Part shown: positions 1 to 3,419 of the stretch, in pieces | Layout: every line of letters begins with the position of its first letter | How positions within the stretch are numbered: the stretch's first letter is position 1 | Assembly: GCA_012512295.1 (NCBI GenBank) | Contig: JAAZDI010000099.1 | Span: forward strand, 1-7,406 | Direction: 5' to 3' | Length of the DNA: 7,406 bases | Source of the DNA: Syntrophomonadaceae bacterium | Lineage (GTDB): Bacteria > Bacillota > Ch66 > Ch109 | The notes under the pieces: model-generated | What the model saw: only the letters and a program-made list of their open reading frames with translations | Databases searched by the model: none | Told to the model about the DNA's origin: nothing | Made by a program: the position numbers and the translations under genes

Positions 1-524
1 ATTGGTATGTAATTCATACGTATTCTGGCTATGAAAATAAAGTAAAAGCCAACCTGGAAAAACGGGTCGAGTCAATGAACATGGGGAACAAGATTTTTCG
101 CGTTTTGGTTCCCATGGAAGACGAGATGGAGTATAAGAACGGGAAAAAAAAGTTGATCAAGAAAAAGATCTTTCCCGGTTATGTTTTAGTCGAAATGATT
201 ATGACTGATGACTCGTGGTATGTCGTACGGAATACACCGGGGGTAACCGGCTTTGTCGGAACCGGTTCAAAACCGATCGCTTTGCGCCAGTCAGAGGTCC
301 AGGAAATTATGCAACAGATGGGCCTAGAAGAGGCACGAGAGGCACGACCCAAAATTGATTTTACTGTGGGTGAAATGGTACGCGTTATTGCTGGACCTTT
401 TCGAAATTTTGAGGGGACTATCGGTGAGATTTACCCGGAAAAGGGAAAAATCAAGGTGCTTATCTCCATGTTTGGTCGTGAAACACCTACCGAACTGGAA
501 TTTACACAGATCCAAAAGATATAG
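1..524 (+). CDS. nusG: Transcription termination/antitermination factor NusG (5' end cut off by window)
   Basis: NusG binds the clamp of RNA polymerase through its N-terminal NGN domain and contacts the ribosome or termination factors through its C-terminal KOW domain. In Firmicutes it also promotes sequence-specific pausing. The reading frame is open from base 3, giving 173 codons that begin WYVIHTYSGYENKVKANLEK, the conserved start of the NGN domain; bases 1-2 end a preceding codon. Only about 3-5 residues seem to be missing compared with the ~177 aa B. subtilis protein. FPGYVLVEMIMTDDSWYVVR and NTPGVTGFVG are NGN hallmarks. The KOW domain runs from about VRVIAGPFRNFEG to the end (SMFGRETPTELEFTQIQKI). 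The ATG at 75 is an internal methionine, not the start. rplK follows after 55 nt, the usual (secE-)nusG-rplKA order, so co-transcription is likely. No defect is visible. Confidence 0.97.
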   Translation, partial: WYVIHTYSGYENKVKANLEKRVESMNMGNKIFRVLVPMEDEMEYKNGKKKLIKKKIFPGYVLVEMIMTDDSWYVVRNTPGVTGFVGTGSKPIALRQSEVQEIMQQMGLEEAREARPKIDFTVGEMVRVIAGPFRNFEGTIGEIYPEKGKIKVLISMFGRETPTELEFTQIQKI

Positions 525-526
525 GA

Positions 527-554
527 GTGGGAGGGCCTTTGGCTCGCAAACCAC
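527..554 (+). promoter_or_regulatory. Probable L1 autoregulatory RNA site upstream of rplK (23S L1-stalk mimic)
   Basis: The RNA folds as GTGG (527-530), internal GA (531-532), GGGCC (533-537), loop TTT (538-540), GGCTC (541-545), internal GCAAA (546-550), CCAC (551-554). This is two short helices separated by an asymmetric loop, the architecture of known L1 targets. The 5' strand GTGGGAGG is identical to the 5' strand of the L1-binding helix in E. coli 23S rRNA as I remember it (GGUGGGAGGCUUUG), which also closes with CCACC. The site starts 3 nt after the nusG stop and ends 9 nt before the rplK Shine-Dalgarno AAAGGAGGTG (564-573). Free L1 bound here could block rplK translation, as established for the E. 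coli L11 operon. A competing hairpin, GCAAA 546-550 with TTTGC 557-561, would put CCAC in its loop and disrupt the site. Confidence 0.75.
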
Positions 555-579
555 AATTTGCTCAAAGGAGGTGTAGATA

Positions 580-1002
580 ATGGCCAAAAAGGTTGTGGGT
601 TTGGTCAAATTACAAATTCCGGCTGGAAAGGCAACACCGGCTCCGCCAGTAGGTCCGGCTTTAGGTCAACACGGAGTTAACATAATGGCCTTTTGCAAGG
701 ACTATAATGAACGAACATCTTCGCAGGCCGGTCTGATAGTGCCGGTCGAGGTAACAATTTACGAAGATAGATCGTTTACCTTTGTTTTAAAAACTCCACC
801 GGCGTCCGTGTTATTGAAGCGGGCTGCTGGCATAGAAACAGCTTCTGGAGAACCAAACCGGAAGAAAGTTGGCAAGGTCAGTCAGGATCAGATTAGAGAA
901 ATAGCCCAGACAAAAATGAAGGACCTAAACGCGGCTGATATAGAGGCAGCGATGAGGATAATTGAAGGGACCGCTCGCAGCATGGGGATTGAGGTAGTAT
1001 AG
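580..1002 (+). CDS. rplK: 50S ribosomal protein L11
   Basis: L11 binds the GTPase-associated region of 23S rRNA at the base of the L7/L12 stalk, where it takes part in factor-dependent GTP hydrolysis and in the stringent response through RelA; it is also part of the thiostrepton site. The 140-aa product has the normal family length. The N-terminal domain carries the proline-rich PAPPVGPALGQHGVNIMAFC segment (about residues 20-39), where thiostrepton-resistance changes map in other bacteria; the prolines are intact. The C-terminal rRNA-binding domain (about 70-140) contains TPPASVLLKRAAGI and the L11 signature region RKKVGKVSQDQIREIAQTKM. The ATG at 580 is supported by AAAGGAGGTG at 564-573, 6 nt upstream. 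It lies between nusG and rplA, and its translation is probably controlled by the L1-type hairpin at 527-554. Confidence 0.99.
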   Translation: MAKKVVGLVKLQIPAGKATPAPPVGPALGQHGVNIMAFCKDYNERTSSQAGLIVPVEVTIYEDRSFTFVLKTPPASVLLKRAAGIETASGEPNRKKVGKVSQDQIREIAQTKMKDLNAADIEAAMRIIEGTARSMGIEVV

Positions 1003-1075
1003 CGAACTCGTCCAGCTTTGCTGAACATTGAGAGATATTTATTGGGTTTAGGTTTATGTTAGGAAAAGAAAATAT

Positions 1076-1103
1076 GTGGGAGGAAGCTATCCGTTATGAC
1101 CAC
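1076..1103 (+). promoter_or_regulatory. Candidate second L1-binding site, abutting the rplA ribosome site
   Basis: The sequence can fold as GTGG (1076-1079), internal GA (1080-1081), GGA (1082-1084), loop AGCTA, TCC (1090-1092), internal GTTATGA (1093-1099), CCAC (1100-1103). The outer helix and the GTGGGAGG 5' strand are identical to the stronger site before rplK and to the rRNA L1 helix as I recall it. The inner helix is only 3 bp and the 3' internal loop differs, so binding is less certain. The element ends exactly where the rplA Shine-Dalgarno begins (1104), so a bound protein would sit against the ribosome site. An alternative pairing of TCCGT (1090-1094) with ACGGG (1102-1106) would reach into the Shine-Dalgarno instead. 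The rest of the 115-nt rplK-rplA gap shows nothing I recognise. Confidence 0.5.
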
Positions 1104-1110
1104 GGGAGGT
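1104..1110 (+). promoter_or_regulatory. rplA ribosome binding site (decides the start)
   Basis: GGGAGGT lies 7 nt before the ATG at 1118 (GGAGG to ATG is 8 nt), which is ideal spacing. An in-frame GTG at 1109 overlaps the last bases of this Shine-Dalgarno, so it cannot be the start served by it. L1 should therefore begin MKARGKKYQ at 1118, not three codons earlier. Confidence 0.88.
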
Positions 1111-1117
1111 GTCGGAA

Positions 1118-1813
1118 ATGAAGGCTAGAGGTAAAAAGTATCAGGATGCACTAAAACAGTATGATCGGGCTAAATTGTATGAAGTTGATGAAGCGCTTGA
1201 GTTGGTAAAAAAACTAGCCCATGCTAAATTTGATGAAACGATCGAAGTAGCCGTTAGATTGGGCGTTGATCCGCGGCATGCGGACCAACAAATCAGGGGG
1301 GCCGTGGTTTTGCCGCATGGAACCGGTCGGACCCGCAGCGTGTTGGTTTTTGCCAAGGGTGATAAGGCCAAAGAAGCAGAACTGGCCGGGGCAGACTTTG
1401 TCGGAGCAGAAGACGTTATTGCCCAAATTCAGGCCGGCTGGTTTGGTTTTGACGTAGCTGTGGCTACGCCAGATATGATGGGGATGGTCGGGAAATTGGG
1501 CAAACTGCTTGGTCCCAAAGGCTTGATGCCCAATCCGAAGACCGGTACGGTCACTTTTGATGTGGAAAGAGCAGTCCGTGAGGTTAAAGCCGGTAAAATT
1601 ACTTACCGAGTCGATAAAGCTGGGATCATCCATGCGCCAATCGGCCGAGTATCTTTTGATGTGGACAAAATTAAAGAAAACTATCAAACCCTCATCGAAA
1701 CTCTTATCAAAGCTAAACCGGCGGCAGCTAAAGGTCAGTATTTGAAGAGTATCGTTATTTCATCTTCTATGGGACCGGGCATTAAGATTAATCCCTTAAA
1801 GGCCATGGGTTAA
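1118..1813 (+). CDS. rplA: 50S ribosomal protein L1
   Basis: L1 forms the mobile L1 stalk beside the E site and helps release deacylated tRNA; free L1 is also a translational repressor of its own operon. The protein is 231 aa from the ATG at 1118, a normal length. Domain I is made of both termini and domain II is the central part (about residues 68-160). The L1 signature is clear at about residues 119-144: DMMGMVGKLGKLLGPKGLMP followed by NPKTGTVT. The N-terminal RGKKYQDALKQYDR and the C-terminal KSIVISSSMGPGIKINP are typical. An in-frame GTG at 1109 would add MSE but lies inside the ribosome site. Two hairpins that resemble the 23S target of this protein lie upstream, at 527-554 and 1076-1103, which fits autoregulation. 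Confidence 0.99.
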   Translation: MKARGKKYQDALKQYDRAKLYEVDEALELVKKLAHAKFDETIEVAVRLGVDPRHADQQIRGAVVLPHGTGRTRSVLVFAKGDKAKEAELAGADFVGAEDVIAQIQAGWFGFDVAVATPDMMGMVGKLGKLLGPKGLMPNPKTGTVTFDVERAVREVKAGKITYRVDKAGIIHAPIGRVSFDVDKIKENYQTLIETLIKAKPAAAKGQYLKSIVISSSMGPGIKINPLKAMG

Positions 1814-1852
1814 TAAACACAAATAGATTTAGACTAAACAGAATATAACTGA

Positions 1853-2007
1853 CTGCAGACAGCAGGCGTGGTTCGGATGCGGAATCACTTAAGGGACAAA
1901 GCCAATTATTACCTGTCCACCTGCCGAGGTCGGAAAGATACCTTTATAAGATAACTTGAAGATATATCCTTCCGGGTCTCTGCTGTCTGCAGGGGCTTTT
2001 GTTTTTT
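1853..2007 (+). ncRNA. L10 leader: autogenous attenuator of rplJL
   Basis: The 228-nt gap before rplJ holds the ribosomal protein L10 leader known from Firmicutes. CTGCAGACAGCAG (1853-1865) is a perfect complement of CTGCTGTCTGCAG (1980-1992): the antiterminator. Inside it, GCAGG (1862-1866) can pair with CCTGC (1920-1924), continuing past a CG bulge to TGG/CCA (1869-1871/1917-1919). This is the L10-binding arm, with the CCTGCCGAGGT sequence I recall as conserved, and it shares 1862-1865 with the antiterminator. CGGAAAGATA (1931-1940) pairs with TATCCTTCCG (1965-1974) with one A-C mismatch. The terminator hairpin (1976-1996) shares 1980-1992 with the antiterminator. In B. subtilis, L10(L12)4 stabilises the anti-antiterminator and so promotes termination; the parts and their overlaps here fit that model. 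No convincing promoter is seen between rplA and the leader, so transcription probably reads in from upstream. Confidence 0.9.
1976..2007 (+). terminator. Conditional intrinsic terminator of the L10 leader
   Basis: GTCTCTGC (1976-1983) pairs with GCAGGGGC (1989-1996) around the 5-nt loop TGTCT, as 8 pairs of which two are G-U. TTTTGTTTTTT (1997-2007) follows. The 3' arm and loop are also the 3' strand of the long-range antiterminator, so the two structures exclude each other. The terminator lies 34 nt before the rplJ start. Confidence 0.85.
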
Positions 2008-2024
2008 GTGATTTTATTGCCGTT

Positions 2025-2033
2025 AGGAGGTGA
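2025..2033 (+). promoter_or_regulatory. rplJ ribosome binding site (decides the start)
   Basis: AGGAGGTGA gives a nine-base match to the anti-Shine-Dalgarno and lies 8 nt before the ATG at 2042. An in-frame GTG at 2030 is part of this match and so is unlikely to be used; choosing it would wrongly add MKYR. The MPNIEAK terminus produced by the ATG is typical of L10. Confidence 0.87.
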
Positions 2034-2041
2034 AATATAGG

Positions 2042-2569
2042 ATGCCCAACATCGAAGCCAAACAAAAGATTGTCCAAGAACTGCGCCAAAAAATTAGTGA
2101 TTCCAGTTTCTTAATCTTGGCAGATTTCCGAGGGTTAAAAGTGTCGGAAGCAACCGAACTAAGAGCCGAGCTGCGTAAAGCTGGAGTAGAATATCGGGTA
2201 GTGAAGAACACCCTAACCACCTTGGCCGTTCGTGAGGCGGGCCTGTCAGAATTGGAGCCTTATCTAAAAGGACCAACGGCCATTGCCTTTGGCCTTAATG
2301 ATCCAGTTGCTCCGGCGAAACTATTAACCGAGTTCGCCAAGACTAACAAGAACTTGAACATTAAGGTTGGGGTAGTAGAAGGAAAGGTAATTGATCTTGA
2401 TGGTATTAAGGCATTAGCTGAGCTGCCATCACGCGAAGTTTTGCTCGGCAAGGTTGCCGGCGCATTCCAGGCCCCGATTGCCAGTTGGGTCAATGTTCTT
2501 CAAGCACCAATTCGCAGCTTAGTTCACGTGCTAGACAGCATTCGCCAACAAAAACAGGAAACCGCCTAA
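2042..2569 (+). CDS. rplJ: 50S ribosomal protein L10
   Basis: L10 anchors the L7/L12 dimers to the base of the large-subunit stalk and contacts 23S rRNA next to L11; as L10(L12)n it also regulates its own mRNA. The product is 175 aa from the ATG at 2042. The N-terminal rRNA-binding domain includes ADFRGLKVSEATELRAELRK and YRVVKNTLTTLA, both family hallmarks, then YLKGPTAIAF. The C-terminal part (about residues 130-175) ends in a long helix-forming segment, VNVLQAPIRSLVHVLDSIRQ, where L7/L12 dimers bind; I cannot tell the number of dimers from sequence. The gene lies between its own leader attenuator and rplL (82-nt gap with no visible signal other than the rplL ribosome site). Translation should start at the ATG rather than the GTG at 2030. 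Confidence 0.98.
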   Translation: MPNIEAKQKIVQELRQKISDSSFLILADFRGLKVSEATELRAELRKAGVEYRVVKNTLTTLAVREAGLSELEPYLKGPTAIAFGLNDPVAPAKLLTEFAKTNKNLNIKVGVVEGKVIDLDGIKALAELPSREVLLGKVAGAFQAPIASWVNVLQAPIRSLVHVLDSIRQQKQETA

Positions 2570-2651
2570 TCGTCTTTTTTCAGATAGGTTTATTCCAAGA
2601 TTAGCAACAGTAATTATCCGTTATTTAGAATATTAAAGGAGGCAAAAAGTA

Positions 2652-3032
2652 ATGAGTAAAGTTAATGAAGTCCTTGAAATAGTGAAAGGAATGACGGTCC
2701 TAGAATTATCGGAACTAGTTAAAGCCTTCGAAGAAGAATTTGGCGTTACCGCAGCCGCTCCGGTAGCCGCTGTCGCTGGCCCGGTAGCTGGACCGCAGGC
2801 TGCAGTTGAAGAAGAAGCCCAAACTGAGTTTGACGTCATCCTCACCAGCTTTGGGGAGAAAAAGGTTGAAGTAATTAAGGTAGTTCGGGCGTTAACTGGT
2901 CTGGGTCTAAAAGAAGCCAAAGACTTAGTTGAAGCAGCTCCAAAAGCAATCAAAGAAAAGATTTCTAAGGAAGACGCCGAAGCAATTAAAGCTAAATTGG
3001 TCGAAGCCGGTGCTAGCGTCGAGATTAAGTAA
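2652..3032 (+). CDS. rplL: 50S ribosomal protein L7/L12
   Basis: L7/L12 is the multicopy stalk protein that recruits translation GTPases (EF-Tu, EF-G, IF2) and stimulates their activity. The product is 126 aa, the usual size. Residues 1-32 form the dimerisation and L10-binding helices (VLELSELVKAFEEEFGV). Residues 33-57 are a flexible Ala/Val/Pro/Gly hinge (AAAPVAAVAGPVAGPQAAVE). Residues 58-126 are the globular domain, with the conserved KVEVIKVVR and TGLGLKEAKDLVEAAPKAIK surface that docks factors. The ribosome site AAAGGAGG (2635-2642) lies 9 nt before the ATG, suited to the high L12:L10 ratio required. It is the last gene of the ribosomal block: a strong intrinsic terminator follows 34 nt after the stop. 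Confidence 0.99.
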   Translation: MSKVNEVLEIVKGMTVLELSELVKAFEEEFGVTAAAPVAAVAGPVAGPQAAVEEEAQTEFDVILTSFGEKKVEVIKVVRALTGLGLKEAKDLVEAAPKAIKEKISKEDAEAIKAKLVEAGASVEIK

Positions 3033-3064
3033 TTGGTGTGGGATAATCCGCTCGGTTTTAGAAG

Positions 3065-3136
3065 TGAGACACTCTTAAGTCTCTTCTTAGGAGTGTCTTT
3101 TTAACATTGTACCGCTATGATGAGACACTGTTGAGG
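3065..3136 (+). repeat. Short direct repeat of the terminator arm next to the rpoB promoter
   Basis: TGAGACACT occurs at 3065-3073 and again at 3121-3129; the match extends to 13 of 15 bases (TGAGACACTCTTAAG against TGAGACACTGTTGAG). The first copy contains the 5' arm of the rplL terminator. The second ends 13 nt before the -35 box of the rpoB promoter. The second copy can also pair with the terminator 3' arm (AGTGTCT 3092-3098). A further inverted match, GTGTCT, lies at 3155-3160 inside the promoter spacer. A small local duplication is the simplest explanation. Confidence 0.5.
3067..3102 (+). terminator. Intrinsic terminator after rplL
   Basis: AGACACTCTTAAG (3067-3079) pairs with CTTAGGAGTGTCT (3086-3098) as a 13-bp stem with one G-U pair and a 6-nt loop. 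A run of five T (3098-3102) overlaps the end of the stem. It should end or thin transcription coming from nusG/rplK/rplJ before rpoB. The T run is short, so read-through into rpoB is plausible. Confidence 0.88.
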
Positions 3137-3142
3137 ATTTAC

Positions 3143-3171
3143 TTGACAAATATCGTGTCTTCTGGTAGCAT
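3143..3171 (+). promoter_or_regulatory. Sigma-A type promoter for rpoBC
   Basis: A perfect -35 TTGACA (3143-3148) is followed by a 17-bp spacer and a -10 TAGCAT (3166-3171, 4 of 6 matches). The -10 is preceded by TG at 3163-3164, so it qualifies as an extended -10 (TGn). Transcription would start around 3177-3180, leaving a leader of about 240 nt before rpoB. TATAAA at 3172-3177 looks like a -10 but is 23 bp from the -35, too far. The location between the rplL terminator and rpoB gives beta and beta' their own transcription start. Confidence 0.75.
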
Positions 3172-3177
3172 TATAAA

Positions 3178-3419
3178 CTGGCATCTTTTGTAAGGAGATT
3201 ATTTTGTTTTTAAAAAGCACATATTGATATTAATGGTAGAACGTGCATATTATTGGTTGATTTGGGAAGAATAATTAAATAGCGTAACAGCTGGGGACCA
3301 TTAGAAGCGAGGTGAGCATTGCCTTGCTTTTGCCTGTTCTTAATATGTTAATGTCATTAGCGGGTTAGTTACGTTATTTTTTGGGGGTCCACCAACTTGA
3401 TAAGGGGTGAGGTCTTTAG
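3178..3419 (+). other. Long AT-rich rpoB 5' leader of unknown function
   Basis: The 387-nt gap between rplL and rpoB has no credible gene. Its downstream part is predicted to be transcribed as a ~240 nt leader. Visible pairings are TAATGGT (3231-3237) with ACCATTA (3297-3303), AGCGTAAC (3281-3288) with GTTACGTT (3368-3375, one G-U), a hairpin GAAGCGAGG/CCTTGCTTT (3304-3312/3322-3330), and a hairpin at 3349-3376 followed by six T. The second pairing overlaps the last hairpin, so they exclude each other. I do not recognise a named riboswitch or ribosomal-protein leader. The rpoB ribosome site is AAGGGGTGAGGT (3402-3413). Confidence 0.5.
3349..3382 (+). terminator. Weak terminator-like hairpin in the rpoB leader (candidate attenuator)
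   Basis: Bases 3349-3360 pair with 3365-3376 around the tetraloop CGGG: 11 pairs with one internal C-U mismatch, mostly A-U and G-U with a single G-C. TTTTTT (3377-3382) follows directly. The stem is weak, so at most partial termination is expected. Its 3' arm (3368-3375) can instead pair with 3281-3288, an antiterminator-like alternative. It lies 37 nt before the rpoB start. Confidence 0.4.

Noticed and set aside
75..524. nusG starting at the ATG at 75
   Set aside because: The same frame is open upstream to the window edge and encodes the conserved WYVIHTYSGYENKVKANLEK segment, so the true start lies before the window.
324..608. 94-aa antisense reading frame across the end of nusG and the L1 site
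   Set aside because: It is complementary to well-conserved nusG/rplK coding sequence, has no ribosome site and no recognisable family; a shadow frame.
1214..1687. 157-aa antisense reading frame inside rplA
   Set aside because: It lies entirely opposite conserved L1 codons, with unprotein-like composition and no start signals.
1821..1849. Possible promoter before rplJ (TATAAC at 1844-1849)
   Set aside because: The -10 is good, but nothing resembling TTGACA lies 15-19 bp upstream and there is no extended -10; not supported.
1889..2089. 66-aa antisense frame across the L10 leader
   Set aside because: The region is explained by the conserved leader structure; no ribosome site or homology is seen.
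2633..2953. 106-aa antisense frame opposite rplL
   Set aside because: Mirror of the Ala/Glu-rich L7/L12 codons, giving a Ser/Thr/Ala-rich low-complexity product; a shadow frame.
3383..3395. T-box or riboswitch motif near GGGGGTCCACCA before rpoB
   Set aside because: It lacks the conserved T-box bulge sequence and specifier architecture, and rpoB is not a T-box target; I cannot match it to a known riboswitch.
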